Shown: positions 33,301 through 42,199, numbered from the stretch's first letter. The stretch: DNA of 64,000 bases from Ruania alkalisoli (GCF_014960965.1 NZ_CP063169.1:2575581-2639580); one strand, 5' to 3'. The notes: a model not told the origin generated them from the letters alone. Made by a program: numbers and translations.

Positions 33301-34884
33301 ATGGCCAGTTCCGAGATCCGCACCGACGTGGCCGGGCGAGACATCCCCCAACTGGGGTCCGTATTCGGGGCCTCCTTATCCTTCGCGCTGGCGTTCATCG
33401 TCTTCGGTCTGGTCTTCCCGGCGACGCTCCAGGACGGGTTGTCGGCTCTGCAACGCGTCGTGGTCACCACGTTCGGTCCGGTCTACGTGGGCGCGGTGGC
33501 GGTGGTGCTGGTGCTGATGCTCGCCGTCGCGCTCTCCCCAGTCGGCCGGCTCCAACTGGGCAAACCCGGGCGCCGCCCCGAGTTCGGGTGGCCGTCGTGG
33601 CTGGCGATGCTGATGAGCGCCGGGGTGGGCCTGAGTTTCCTGTTCTGGGGCACGGCTCAGCCGCTGTTGCACGCGGTGGATCCACCCCCGGGGACGGCGC
33701 AGGCCGGCACTGCGGAGGCCGCTGCCATGGGATTGCGGTATTCGTTGTTCTTCTGGGGGCCGCACGCCTGGGCGCTGTACGCGGGGGTGGCCGTTCCGGT
33801 TGCCTATGCCGCGTTCCGCAAGGACCGCCCGGTGCTGATCAGCTCAGCCCTGTACGCCCTGATGGGCGAGTCCACCCGGCGCTGGCCGGGCAAGATCATC
33901 GACCTGCTCGCCGTCATCGCGATCCTGTTCGGGGTGGCCACCTCGCTGGGCCTGGGTACGCGGGAGCTGAACGAGGGGCTGGCGCATGCGTTCGGGGTGC
34001 CGATCTCCTATGGCGCGAAGGTGGCGATCATCGTCGGGCTCATGACGGTCTCGACGATCTCGGCGATGACGGGACTGGGCCGTGGGATCCGGTGGCTGAG
34101 TCTGGCCAATGGGGTGCTGTGCTCGGCGTTGGTGGTGTTCACGTTCTTCTGGGGGCCGACGAGGGACCTGATCGGCGATCTCGGCACCATGGTCGGCGGG
34201 TTCGTGACCCACCTGCCCGGGATGTCCCTGGCCACGGAGACTCCCGGGAACAGCTGGGAGGCAGGGTGGACGTTCTTCTTCTGGGCGTGGTGGATCGCCT
34301 GGGCACCGTTCGTGGGCACGTTCATCGCCCGGATCTCGCGGGGGCGGACCATCCGCAGCGTGGTGGCCGGGGTCGTGCTGGTGCCGGGGTCGATCAGCGC
34401 GGTGTGGTTCTCGGTATTCGGCGGCACCGCCCTGAACCGGGTGGAGTCGGGCACGGTCGATCCGAGCCTGGTGGCGGGGAATGTGAAGTCGGCGCTCACG
34501 GTGGAGGTCTTCGGCACGCTTCCTCTGCCTGGGGTCGTCGCCGTCGTGGTGGCGATCGTGCTGGCGTTGCTGTTCATCACCTCGGCCGACTCGGCCTCGT
34601 TCATGCTCGGCAGCACCACCTCCGGGGGCAGTCTGAAGCCGCCGCGACCGGTGCGGCTGCTGTGGTCCTTCTCAGCGGCGTTCGCTGCCGTGCTGCTGCT
34701 CGCCGGCGGCGTCTCTGCCCTGCAGGGTGCCGCGGTCGTGGCCGCCGTGCCGTTCACGGTGATCCTCCTGGCGGTGTGCGTCTCGTTCGTGCTGATGGTG
34801 GTGCGGGACCTGCGCCGGCCGGGCGGTCCGTGGCTGGAGTCCTCCAGCGGTCCGTCACCCGGGCAACGGGCTGGTCCGCGATGA
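33301..34884 (+). CDS. BCCT-family betaine/choline/carnitine transporter
   Basis: A 527-residue protein with about twelve helices. PSWLAMLMSAGVGLSFLFWG, then FFFWAWWIAWAPFVGTFIAR and ISRGRTIR, are the BCCT signatures. These Na+- or H+-driven carriers import glycine betaine, choline or related compounds for osmoprotection or catabolism. The C-terminal tail is short and basic. A Trp-rich segment (WWIAW) matches the substrate-binding aromatic box. No choline-oxidation genes are adjacent, so osmolyte uptake is the simplest role. Confidence 0.9.
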   Translation: MASSEIRTDVAGRDIPQLGSVFGASLSFALAFIVFGLVFPATLQDGLSALQRVVVTTFGPVYVGAVAVVLVLMLAVALSPVGRLQLGKPGRRPEFGWPSWLAMLMSAGVGLSFLFWGTAQPLLHAVDPPPGTAQAGTAEAAAMGLRYSLFFWGPHAWALYAGVAVPVAYAAFRKDRPVLISSALYALMGESTRRWPGKIIDLLAVIAILFGVATSLGLGTRELNEGLAHAFGVPISYGAKVAIIVGLMTVSTISAMTGLGRGIRWLSLANGVLCSALVVFTFFWGPTRDLIGDLGTMVGGFVTHLPGMSLATETPGNSWEAGWTFFFWAWWIAWAPFVGTFIARISRGRTIRSVVAGVVLVPGSISAVWFSVFGGTALNRVESGTVDPSLVAGNVKSALTVEVFGTLPLPGVVAVVVAIVLALLFITSADSASFMLGSTTSGGSLKPPRPVRLLWSFSAAFAAVLLLAGGVSALQGAAVVAAVPFTVILLAVCVSFVLMVVRDLRRPGGPWLESSSGPSPGQRAGPR

Positions 34885-34896
34885 GCTAGAATCTGA

Positions 34897-34920
34897 CTGC
34901 AACGCTGTCAATGCTTGCAG
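34897..34920 (+). promoter_or_regulatory. Promoter/operator of the toxin-antitoxin pair
   Basis: CTGCAA (34897-34902) and TTGCAG (34915-34920) form an inverted repeat with a 12-nt spacer. A TAGAAT at 34887-34892 is a good -10 hexamer, so the dyad would cover the transcription start. FitA/VapB-type antitoxins bind such dyads to repress their own operon. Confidence 0.55.
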
Positions 34921-34937
34921 AACCGGGAGGCGCGAGG

Positions 34938-35165
34938 ATGGCAACAGTCACGGTCCGGAACCTGCCTGAGCACACGCGTCGGGCGTTGAAGGCGCGCGCC
35001 GCCCAGCACGATCGATCGATGGAAGCCGAGATCCGGGCCATATTGGAGGATGCGGTCGCGGAACGGACGTTCATCGTCGATTGGATCCACACAGCGCACG
35101 AACTCGAGGGTGTCGATCTGACCCTGCCTGAACGCCAACAACCGCGCTCGGTTGAACTCACGTGA
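34938..35165 (+). CDS. vapB: VapB/FitA-like ribbon-helix-helix antitoxin
   Basis: A 75-residue protein from ATG 34938 behind GGGAGGCGCGAGG; an ATG at 34911 lies inside the operator and is less likely. MATVTVRNLPEHTRRALKAR, then HDRSMEAEIRAILEDAV, is the FitA-type ribbon-helix-helix DNA-binding pattern. The C-terminal tail wraps the toxin in known pairs. It overlaps the PIN toxin gene by 4 bp (GTGA), the usual arrangement. Confidence 0.88.
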   Translation: MATVTVRNLPEHTRRALKARAAQHDRSMEAEIRAILEDAVAERTFIVDWIHTAHELEGVDLTLPERQQPRSVELT

Positions 35166-35590
35166 TCGTCGTCGATACCAACGTCCTCTCGGAACCGCTG
35201 CGCCCATCCCCCGACCCGCTGGTGCTCGCATGGCTGGCCGGACACCAGCAACAGATCGCCCTGACCACCATCTCCATCGCAGAGTTGCTCTATGGCGCAC
35301 GCCGCCTGCCGAAGGGGCGCGGGCAATCGCATCTTCTGGCGGCGATCGATCAGCTCGTCGAAAGTGCCGCTGACCGTCTCTATGATTTTGATCGTGCGGC
35401 CGCAGCCTCGTATGCAAGTCTCCGCTCGGAGCGGGACCGTGCAGGCCAGCCCGGCGCGACCGAAGACCTAATGATCGCAGGGATCTGCCGCGTTCACCAC
35501 GCTTCACTCGCCACCCGCAACGGACGTGACTTCCTGGGCTGTGGGCTACAGCTGATCGACCCGTGGAGTCCTCACACGACGCAGCCCTGA
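35162..35590 (+). CDS. vapC: VapC/FitB-like PIN-domain toxin
   Basis: A 142-residue PIN-domain ribonuclease. Acidic metal ligands are at the expected places: D5 (VVDTNVLSE), E41 (TISIAELLYG), D102 (GATEDLMIAG) and D123 (TRNGRDF). VapC/FitB toxins cleave tRNA or rRNA when the antitoxin is degraded. All catalytic acids are intact, so the toxin looks active. The pair is a likely stabilising or stress module. Confidence 0.9.
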   Translation: MIVVDTNVLSEPLRPSPDPLVLAWLAGHQQQIALTTISIAELLYGARRLPKGRGQSHLLAAIDQLVESAADRLYDFDRAAAASYASLRSERDRAGQPGATEDLMIAGICRVHHASLATRNGRDFLGCGLQLIDPWSPHTTQP

Positions 35591-35610
35591 GACGACCGAG
35601 CGAGACAGTC

Positions 35611-36561
35611 TCACCACTCTGCGAGCAGTTCGTCCTCCCCGGGTGCGGCCAGCGACAGCACCGTCCGCTGCACGAGCGGGTGCGCGTCGAGGTGGTCCTC
35701 GACCGCCTGCAGTCGCTGCTGCAGCACCGATTCGCGATCGTCCTCGGTCAGGTCCACGGAGGCGACCACGAAGATCTTCGCCGGGCCCACGTACTCCATG
35801 TGGGCGAAGGTCACCCGCTCGACGCCCGGTGCGGTACGTAGCCGCTCCAGCAGCGTCTTCCGGGCCAGGCCGTCCACCGACTGCCCGACCAGGAACTGGC
35901 CGTTGCGCACGAGCAGGATCAGCGCGACCACGCCGAGCAACACACCCACGCAGATGGAGCCGATCGCATCGTAGATCGCGTCTCCGGTGAGCTGGTGCGC
36001 GGCCAGTCCGCCGGCCGCCACGAGCAGGCCGACCAGCGCGGCCAGATCCTCGAAGAACACGGCCCGCAACGTGGTCTGGGAGGTACCGAGCACGAACCGG
36101 AACGGATGCACCCGAGCGCGTGCGGCATCGCTGCGGGTCTGACGGAGCGCCTGGGTGAAGGAGATGCCTTCGAGCACGAAGGCCACCGCGAGCACCACGT
36201 AGCTGAGCGTGTAGTCCGCGACCTCCTCCCGGTTGCCGAGTTCGGAGATGCCGTGGGTGATCGAGACGATCGACCCGGCCACGAACAGGCCGAACGCCGC
36301 CACCATCGACCACACGAACGCCGCCCTCCCGTAGCCGAGAGGATGCGCGGCATCGGCGGGTTTCGCTCCACGACGCTCGGCCACCAGCAACAGCGCCTCG
36401 TTGCCGGTGTCGGCCCACGAGTGCGCGGCCTCGGCCACCATGGACGCCGAACCGGAGAGCACGGCAGCCACCGTCTTCGCGGCCGCCACCAAGGCGTTCG
36501 CGATCAAAGCGATCACCACGGTGAGCACGCTCTGCGGCGCCTCGGGCGACTTCTCGCTCAT
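35611..36561 (-). CDS. Cation diffusion facilitator (CDF) metal transporter
   Basis: A 316-residue protein from ATG 36561; GTG 36573 is an alternative. Six helices occupy the N-terminal two thirds. The metal-site helix reads SMVAEAAHSWADTGNEALLL (HxxxD), and a second site with FEDLAALVG-like sequence follows. A cytoplasmic C-terminal domain of about 80 residues ends the protein. CDF carriers export Zn2+, Mn2+, Fe2+ or Co2+ in exchange for protons. Metal specificity is not evident. It is convergent with the toxin gene. Confidence 0.87.
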   Translation of the reverse strand: MSEKSPEAPQSVLTVVIALIANALVAAAKTVAAVLSGSASMVAEAAHSWADTGNEALLLVAERRGAKPADAAHPLGYGRAAFVWSMVAAFGLFVAGSIVSITHGISELGNREEVADYTLSYVVLAVAFVLEGISFTQALRQTRSDAARARVHPFRFVLGTSQTTLRAVFFEDLAALVGLLVAAGGLAAHQLTGDAIYDAIGSICVGVLLGVVALILLVRNGQFLVGQSVDGLARKTLLERLRTAPGVERVTFAHMEYVGPAKIFVVASVDLTEDDRESVLQQRLQAVEDHLDAHPLVQRTVLSLAAPGEDELLAEW

Positions 36562-36735
36562 GGTCTGCACCACCCCTCATCGCCGCGTCGGCGCTGGATG
36601 TGAGTCTGCGGCGATCCTACGACCACGACTCCCCCAAGGGTCAGCAGCGACGAAACATGACTGTGACGCAACGGTCATACCGCCGTGTCGGCCACTTCGT
36701 AGCCTCAGGTCATCAAGACTCCAGGAGGAAACGCC

Positions 36736-37224
36736 ATGGCTGAGATGCCGACCATCAAGAACACCCGCGAGCTGACCGCCTACCGCATCACCGCCGAAGA
36801 CACGGTCACGCTGTGCCCGCTGACCGGCCCAGTTGACGGCTCCCCCACGAGCGTTTTCTTCGAGATCTGGGACCCGGAGGGCGTCCAGTCGGACAATTCT
36901 CACCCCGCGTCGGTGGAGATCTTCTTCTTCGTCCAGGGCGAGGGGCTCGCGCAGTCGGACGAGCACAGCGTGCCCGTGGCTGCCGGGGACGTACTGGTCC
37001 TGCCGGCCACCTCGGTGCACCACATCAAGAACACCTCGACCACCGAGCGACTGTTCGCGGTGACGATCATGTGCAATGACCTCGGCTCCCAGCCGGAGGA
37101 TTCCTCGATGTCGGGATTCTACGAACTGGTCGCAGCCGGGGTGCCGGTGGAACTGGATCCCGAGGCACGGGAGGTGTTCCACCGCAACGCCGGCAGGATC
37201 GCCTCGTTCGCCGCGTCCCACTGA
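36736..37224 (+). CDS. Cupin-domain protein
   Basis: A 162-residue small cupin starting at ATG 36736 with a strong AGGAGGAAACGCC. The barrel motif includes ASVEIFFFVQGEGLAQSDEH (with E in place of the first His) and PATSVHHIKNTSTTERLFAV. Cupins of this size can be dioxygenases, isomerases or sugar/metal binders. No function can be assigned. It is flanked on the minus strand by unrelated CDF and VOC genes. Confidence 0.75.
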   Translation: MAEMPTIKNTRELTAYRITAEDTVTLCPLTGPVDGSPTSVFFEIWDPEGVQSDNSHPASVEIFFFVQGEGLAQSDEHSVPVAAGDVLVLPATSVHHIKNTSTTERLFAVTIMCNDLGSQPEDSSMSGFYELVAAGVPVELDPEAREVFHRNAGRIASFAASH

Positions 37225-37242
37225 GTTCCGCGACGCCGGATC

Positions 37243-37866
37243 TCATCGCTCAGATGTCATTCCGGCCGGTTCCCACACGAATCCGTCGGGGTCGGTGAAG
37301 GCAGGGCCGTCCGAGCCGAGCACCACTCGGTGCGAGCCGGATCCGGCCGGGTCGGCGCCCACTTCCTTCGCGGCAGTCTTCCGCGGATAGACGGCGAGCG
37401 TGAGTCCCCCGTCGGTGCCACCGAGCTCGGCGTACTTGCCACCGAAGCTGCGTCCAGCGTGCATGCCCTGGGAGATATAGAAGCGCTTGCTTGCCTTGAC
37501 GTCGTCCACACCGAGCAGCACGACGAGGTTATCGAACTCGGGCACTGCTTCTCCGGTGTCCTTCTTGGAGGAGGAAGCGAACTTCCAGATCGCACCGTCC
37601 GGGGAGGCAACGATTGCCCCGTACCCCCAGAACGAGGTCGAGGCGGGCTGGAGAACGGAAGCTCCGCCGTCGAGGGCCACTTGCAGCAGTGCGTCCACGT
37701 GGCCGCGCGACGGCGCCACGAGCGAGAGGGAGAAGCCGCGGAATCCCGTGGTCGGTTCGTCGGAATGGGCGGCGCTGACACGGTCAGCCACCCCGAGCGC
37801 CTGACACAGCGCGCGTGTCGGCTCGGGGTTCTCACACCCGAGGGTGAGGGACATCAGGGCAGTCAT
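37243..37866 (-). CDS. VOC-family (glyoxalase/bleomycin-resistance-like) protein
   Basis: A 207-residue protein from ATG 37866 behind AAAGGAAGCCCC. It contains two VOC half-domains: an N-terminal copy around FRGFSLSLVAPSRGHVDALL and WGYGAIVASPDGAIWKF, and a C-terminal copy around VVLLGVDDVKASKRFYISQG and FTDPDGFVWEPAG. Such proteins bind metal ions and act as isomerases, dioxygenases or antibiotic binders. Its substrate is unknown. It sits downstream of the TetR gene on the same strand, 92 bp away. Confidence 0.82.
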   Translation of the reverse strand: MTALMSLTLGCENPEPTRALCQALGVADRVSAAHSDEPTTGFRGFSLSLVAPSRGHVDALLQVALDGGASVLQPASTSFWGYGAIVASPDGAIWKFASSSKKDTGEAVPEFDNLVVLLGVDDVKASKRFYISQGMHAGRSFGGKYAELGGTDGGLTLAVYPRKTAAKEVGADPAGSGSHRVVLGSDGPAFTDPDGFVWEPAGMTSER

Positions 37867-37958
37867 GGGGCTTCCTTTCGCGAGGTGGGTTCTCGTCCGC
37901 ACTCCTCACGCTAGGCGCGACCCGCCGCCAGGGCTTCTCGATTCCTGACCGGTTGCCC

Positions 37959-38600
37959 TCAGGCTTCTGCCAGACGTCGCTCGAGCCCGTCCAGGATCAG
38001 CTCGAGGCCGTTGTCGAACTCGGCGGTGTAGGTGTACGCGCCGCTGACCACGGTGGACATCACCTCGGTCAGGTGGGGGTACTCGGCTGCGGGCGGGTCC
38101 ATCGAGATGGCCACATCCCAGGCGCCCTGGAACGTCTGGAAGGGCAGGTTCAGCTCGGTGAGTACGAAGCCGTAGACGTAGGAGTCGATGGCGGAGAATG
38201 CCTGCAGCGCGAGCGCCACGGTGAACCCGTTGCCCCGCAGGCAGCCGAGGACGGCGTTGTGGTGAGTGAGCAAGGCGGGTCCGGGATCGGGGCGTGACTC
38301 GATCAGCCCCAATGCCCACGGGTGGGCGGCGAGCACCGACCGGGCTGAGGCAGCGCGCGCCTGCATGGCGGGCCGCCATGGGGTTCCCGGTTCAGGGAGT
38401 TCGATCTGGGCGAAGATCCAGTCGGCCAGCGCATCGAGCAGGGCGCTCTTGCTGGCCACGTGGTGGTAGAGCGACATCGCTTCGACACCCAGCTGCTTGC
38501 CAACGTTGCGCATGCTCGCGGCGGTCAGTCCGCCCTCGTCGGCCACGGCAACCGCGGCGGCAACGATGCGCTCGCGCGTCAGGGCCGGGCGGTCGGTCAC
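37959..38600 (-). CDS. TetR/AcrR-family repressor of the adjacent oxidoreductase
   Basis: A 213-residue protein from GTG 38600 behind GAGGTGAACA. The HTH region reads TAASMRNVGKQLGVEAMSLYHHV, the classic TetR signature, and the C-terminal domain resembles the TetR_C_1 (tetracycline-repressor-like) group. It is divergent from an NADPH:quinone-type oxidoreductase gene, with two palindromes between them that fit TetR operators. The inducer is probably a small hydrophobic compound. Confidence 0.88.
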   Translation of the reverse strand: MTDRPALTRERIVAAAVAVADEGGLTAASMRNVGKQLGVEAMSLYHHVASKSALLDALADWIFAQIELPEPGTPWRPAMQARAASARSVLAAHPWALGLIESRPDPGPALLTHHNAVLGCLRGNGFTVALALQAFSAIDSYVYGFVLTELNLPFQTFQGAWDVAISMDPPAAEYPHLTEVMSTVVSGAYTYTAEFDNGLELILDGLERRLAEA

Positions 38601-38632
38601 TGTTCACCTCTGCGCTGGGTAGTCCCGCAACG

Positions 38633-38676
38633 TTTACGCGTGTAAGGTTACCGTGCCACTGGGCTTACGCCGTAAG
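38633..38676. promoter_or_regulatory. Paired TetR-type operators in a divergent promoter
   Basis: Site 1 is TTTACGCGTGTAAG (38633-38646). Site 2 is CTTACGCCGTAAG (38664-38676), a perfect 6-bp dyad with one central base. Both follow YTTACG-N-YGTAAG and lie within the 85 bp between the TetR start and the oxidoreductase start. Site 2 overlaps the oxidoreductase ribosome-binding AAGGAG, so binding would also block translation initiation. Confidence 0.7.
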
Positions 38677-38685
38677 GAGCAGGTG

Positions 38686-39624
38686 ATGCGAGCAGCAGTC
38701 GTCCAGCAGTACGGTCCACCGGAGGTGGCCCACATGCGGGAAATCCCGCGCCCGCAGCCGCGGGCGGGTGAGGTGCTGGTACGGGTGCACGCGGCAGCCG
38801 TCACCGCGGCCGACGCCCGGATTCGCGGCGCGAGCTTCCCGCCCGGGTTCGGCGTGCTCAGCCGGTTGGCACTCGGGATCCGCCGCCCGCGGCGGCAGGT
38901 GCTGGGTAGCGCCTTCTCCGGTGAGGTCGTGCAAGCCGTCGACGGCGGCCCTTCCGTGGGCGAGCAGGTGTGCGGCATGTCCGGGGCCAGGTTCGGCGCG
39001 CACGCCGAGTACATCGCAGTGCCTAACGACCGGGTGGTCCGCACGCCGGCGACGGTCAGTCACGAGCAGGCCGCTGGGATGCTGTTCGGCGGCACCACCG
39101 CGCTGTTCTTCCTCCGGGACAAGGCGCGGGTCGGGCCCGGGATGACGGTGCTGGTGATCGGCGCCTCGGGGGCGGTGGGGACGAACGCGGTGCAGCTGGC
39201 ACGGCACCTCGGCGCCACTGTCACCGGCGCGACGAGCACCCCGAACCTGGATCTTGTTTCGTCCCTGGGTGCGGACACCATCGACTACACCCGCACCAGC
39301 GCCACCGAACTGGATCGGCACTACGACGTGGTGCTGGACGCCACCGGCACCCTCTCCCCCGCAGCCGGCCGGAGGCTGGTGGCTCCGGGCGGGACACTGG
39401 CGCTGGTCGCGGCGAGCCTATGGCAGATCCTCGGCTCCGTGGGCCGGGCCACGGCGGGCGCAGCACCGGAACGGGCGGCCGACTTCACGTACCTGCTGGA
39501 CCTGATGGACCAAGGCGCCCTCACCGCCGTCATCGACCAGGACCTTGACCTTGACGAGATCGCGACCGCACACGCCCGGGTGGACTCCGGGCGCAAGGTC
39601 GGCAACATCATCGTGCGGCCCTGA
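38686..39624 (+). CDS. NAD(P)-dependent quinone-oxidoreductase-like enzyme (MDR family)
   Basis: A 312-residue protein from ATG 38686 with AAGGAGCAGGTG. It begins MRAAVVQQYGPPEVAHMREI, has GroES-like GSAFSGEVV and Rossmann VLVIGASGAVGTNAVQLARH, and lacks the zinc-binding cysteines. It should reduce quinones or enals with NADPH. Divergent TetR control with a palindrome over its ribosome-binding site points to induction by an electrophile or drug. It resembles the MDR protein at 6.4-7.3 kb in family only. Confidence 0.87.
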   Translation: MRAAVVQQYGPPEVAHMREIPRPQPRAGEVLVRVHAAAVTAADARIRGASFPPGFGVLSRLALGIRRPRRQVLGSAFSGEVVQAVDGGPSVGEQVCGMSGARFGAHAEYIAVPNDRVVRTPATVSHEQAAGMLFGGTTALFFLRDKARVGPGMTVLVIGASGAVGTNAVQLARHLGATVTGATSTPNLDLVSSLGADTIDYTRTSATELDRHYDVVLDATGTLSPAAGRRLVAPGGTLALVAASLWQILGSVGRATAGAAPERAADFTYLLDLMDQGALTAVIDQDLDLDEIATAHARVDSGRKVGNIIVRP

Positions 39625-39660
39625 GCTCTCGGACACGTTCCCGGGTCGTAAGGTCATGCC

Positions 39661-40498
39661 ATGCGGCGAGTTCAGGTCCTGACGGCGGCGCTCGCCAGCG
39701 CACTTGCGTTCGCCGGGTGCAGCGCAGCGGGGCAGGAGCAGGGCGAGGAAAGCGAACCGGTGCGACTCGAGTACGGAGCAGCACCGGAGCAGTTCGGCGA
39801 TCTGAGCGTGCCGGAAGGCGCGGACCAGACACAGGCGCGCCCCGCCGTCGTGCTCATTCATGGCGGGTTCTGGCAGGACGCCTACGAGCTCGACCTCATG
39901 GAACCGCTGGCGACGGACCTGACCGGACGAGGGTACGTCGTCTGGAACATCGAGTACCGCAAGGTCGGTGAATCCGGCGGCGGGTATCCAGGGACGATGG
40001 CGGACGTCGCGGCGGCGATCGATCATCTTGCCGTGCTGGCCGAAGAGCACCCGATCGACCTGGATCGCGTGGCCGTGGTGGGCCATTCCGCGGGCGGGCA
40101 CCTGAGTCTGTGGGCGGGAACCCGGGAGGACCCGGTGGTCGAGCCGGTGCTGGTGGTCGGTCAGGCGCCGGTGGCTGATCTCGCGGCCGCCGCCACGTCG
40201 GATCTGGGCGGTACGGCAGTCACGGAGTTGATGGGCGCGGCACCGGACCAGGATCCGCAGGCGTACGCGGCGGCCTCCCCCGCCGAGCGACTGCCGGGCA
40301 ATGCCGCAGCTGATCGTGCAGGGTGGCGCGGACACGATCGTGCCGGAGCCCTACGTGGCCGGGTACGTGGATCTGGCTCGCGAGGCCGGGGCCGAGATCG
40401 AGTACGTGGTGGACGAGAGCGCCGATCACTTTGCAGTGATCAGTCCGCAGCACGGACTGTGGGAGGCGGTGGTGGATCGGCTACCCGAGATCCGGTGA
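39661..40498 (+). pseudogene. Alpha/beta-hydrolase lipoprotein with a +1 frameshift
   Basis: The first frame, from ATG 39661, gives a lipoprotein signal (lipobox FAGC), the oxyanion motif VVLIHGGFW and the nucleophile elbow GHSAGG (about residue 141). After PAERLPG, near 40299-40301, homology jumps to the +1 frame: MPQLIVQGGADTIVPEPYVA carrying the Asp, and DESADHFAVI carrying the His, ending at 40498. The first frame continues as Arg/Gly-rich nonsense to 40632. The intact protein would be about 279 residues. As sequenced, Ser is separated from Asp and His, so no active enzyme is made unless the shift is a sequencing error or is translated by frameshifting. Confidence 0.8.
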
Positions 40499-40637
40499 CG
40501 GTGCGCCGCCGGTGCTGGGTCGGCCAGGAGAGACCCGTGGTTCTCCCAGGAGTGGGAGAAGGCCTGGGAGCCGCACCTGCCCGAGCTGGACGAGGCGCTG
40601 CGATGGGCTGTGAACTGGCTCAGGTGACCTGAAGCCC

Positions 40638-41429
40638 TCACCGGCCCTCCCAGTTCACCACTACCTTGCGCACGGTCCGCACCAGCACATTCAGCGCGAT
40701 ACCCAGGGCGGAGAGGATGATCAGGAGCGCAAACACCGCAGCGGTCTCCATCCGCCCCTGCGCCTGCAGGATGAGTACGCCTAGGCCCTCCTGAGCGCCG
40801 ACGAACTCGGCCACGATCGCCCCGATCATCGAGTTGGCGACGGCCAGTTCGAGACCGCTGAAGATCTGTGGGAGCGCCGCGGGGATCATCAGCCGCATCC
40901 GCAGTTGCAACGGCGAGGCCCCGTTCACGCGGAAGAGGTCGATCTGGTCCTTGTCCACGCTGCGCAGCCCGTGGATGGTGTTGACCAGCACCGGGAAGAA
41001 CGCCAGCAGCACCACGACCACCACCTTCGAGGGCAGGCCGAAGCCGAACCAGATCACGAACAGCGGCGCGACGGCGACCTTCGGGATGGACTCGATCGCC
41101 ACGATGTAGGGAAAGACCACCCCGTACACGCGCGGCAGCTGGGCCAGGGTGACTGCCAGCGCCAAGCCGAGCGCCACACCGATACCCAGCCCGAGGAGCA
41201 CCTCGGTCATCGTCGCACCGGCGTTGCTGAGATAGCGCGGGAACGCTTCGGGGTCGAACAGCGCGTTCAGCACGTCACTGAGGACCGGTACGACGTAGCT
41301 GGGGGTGCCGAGCGCCGTCGGGAGGAACTGCCAGGCGAGCAGCACGACGGCCAGTACCGAGAGGGTGCCGACCAGCTGACCGCTGCGCCCACTCCCGCGG
41401 GCACTGCGCATCGCGGAGAGAGTGCTCAT
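40638..41429 (-). CDS. NitT/TauT-type ABC permease (SsuC-like)
   Basis: A 263-residue membrane protein from ATG 41429, which overlaps the ATPase stop by 4 bp. The conserved loop is GASPLQLRMRLMIPAALPQI, followed by FSGLELAVANSMIGAIVAEF and GLGVLI, typical of nitrate/taurine/aliphatic-sulfonate permeases. It imports a small organic or inorganic solute, with the ATPase and binding protein encoded in the same operon. It is the operon's last gene. Confidence 0.9.
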   Translation of the reverse strand: MSTLSAMRSARGSGRSGQLVGTLSVLAVVLLAWQFLPTALGTPSYVVPVLSDVLNALFDPEAFPRYLSNAGATMTEVLLGLGIGVALGLALAVTLAQLPRVYGVVFPYIVAIESIPKVAVAPLFVIWFGFGLPSKVVVVVLLAFFPVLVNTIHGLRSVDKDQIDLFRVNGASPLQLRMRLMIPAALPQIFSGLELAVANSMIGAIVAEFVGAQEGLGVLILQAQGRMETAAVFALLIILSALGIALNVLVRTVRKVVVNWEGR

Positions 41430-42199
41430 GCTGCTGCCTCCTTCTCGAAGTGACGCCGGATGGTGGAGCACAGCGCCCCGAACTCGGGGGTGCCGAGTAG
41501 CTCGAGGGTGCGTTCCGGGCCGAACGGCACCTCCACTTGGTCCACGATTCGCCCCGGCCGGGGGCTCATCACGATCACCCGTTGGGCGAGGAACACTGCC
41601 TCGGGGATGGAGTGGGTGATGAGCACGACGGTCTTGTGGGTCTCTCGCCAGATGCGGTTGACCTCGACGTTGAGCAGATCGCGGGTCATCGCATCCAACG
41701 CCCCGAACGGTTCGTCCATCAACAACATGGACGGTTCGTGCACGAGCGCCCGGCAGATCGCGGCCCGCTGCTGCATCCCGCCGGAGAGCTCGTGCGGGCG
41801 TTTGCTGGCGAAGTCGGTCAGGCCCACCATCTCCAGCAGCTCATCGGCTGCCGCGCGGTCTGCCTTGCTGGGCCGGCGCTGAAGCGAGACCGGCAGCAGC
41901 ACGTTCGAGCGCACGTCCTGCCAGGGCAACAGCGTGGCCTTCTGGAAGACCATCCCGACATCGGCTGCCCCGCTGCCCAGCTCACGCCCGCCAAGGGTTC
42001 CCACCCCGGAGGTGTGGTGCTCGAGGCCGGCGAGGATCTTCAGCAACGTGGTCTTGCCGCAGCCGGAGGGCCCCACGATCGCGACGAACTCGCCGTCGTC
42101 GATGCGCAGGTCCACATCGGTCAGGGCAGTCACGTCCCCGGTGCGTGTCGGGTAGACCTTGCCGAGTTGTTCGAGCTCGACGATGGGCGAGATCGTCAT
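41426..42199 (-). CDS. NitT/TauT-type ABC ATPase (SsuB-like)
   Basis: A 257-residue ATPase from ATG 42199, which overlaps the amidohydrolase stop by 4 bp. Walker A is GPSGCGKTT (43-51), the Q-loop reads VFQKATLLPWQDV, the signature is LSGGMQQR and Walker B is MLLMDEPFGALD. THSIPEAVFLAQRVIVMSPR is typical of the SsuB/TauB branch. It powers the partner permease. The open frame upstream of 42199 is a shadow of the amidohydrolase gene. Confidence 0.92.
   Translation of the reverse strand: MTISPIVELEQLGKVYPTRTGDVTALTDVDLRIDDGEFVAIVGPSGCGKTTLLKILAGLEHHTSGVGTLGGRELGSGAADVGMVFQKATLLPWQDVRSNVLLPVSLQRRPSKADRAAADELLEMVGLTDFASKRPHELSGGMQQRAAICRALVHEPSMLLMDEPFGALDAMTRDLLNVEVNRIWRETHKTVVLITHSIPEAVFLAQRVIVMSPRPGRIVDQVEVPFGPERTLELLGTPEFGALCSTIRRHFEKEAAA

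Noticed and set aside
33291-34889. A 532-residue plus-strand frame overlapping the BCCT gene in another phase
   Set aside because: The BCCT frame has twelve helices and family motifs; the alternative is Arg/Gly/His-rich without domains.
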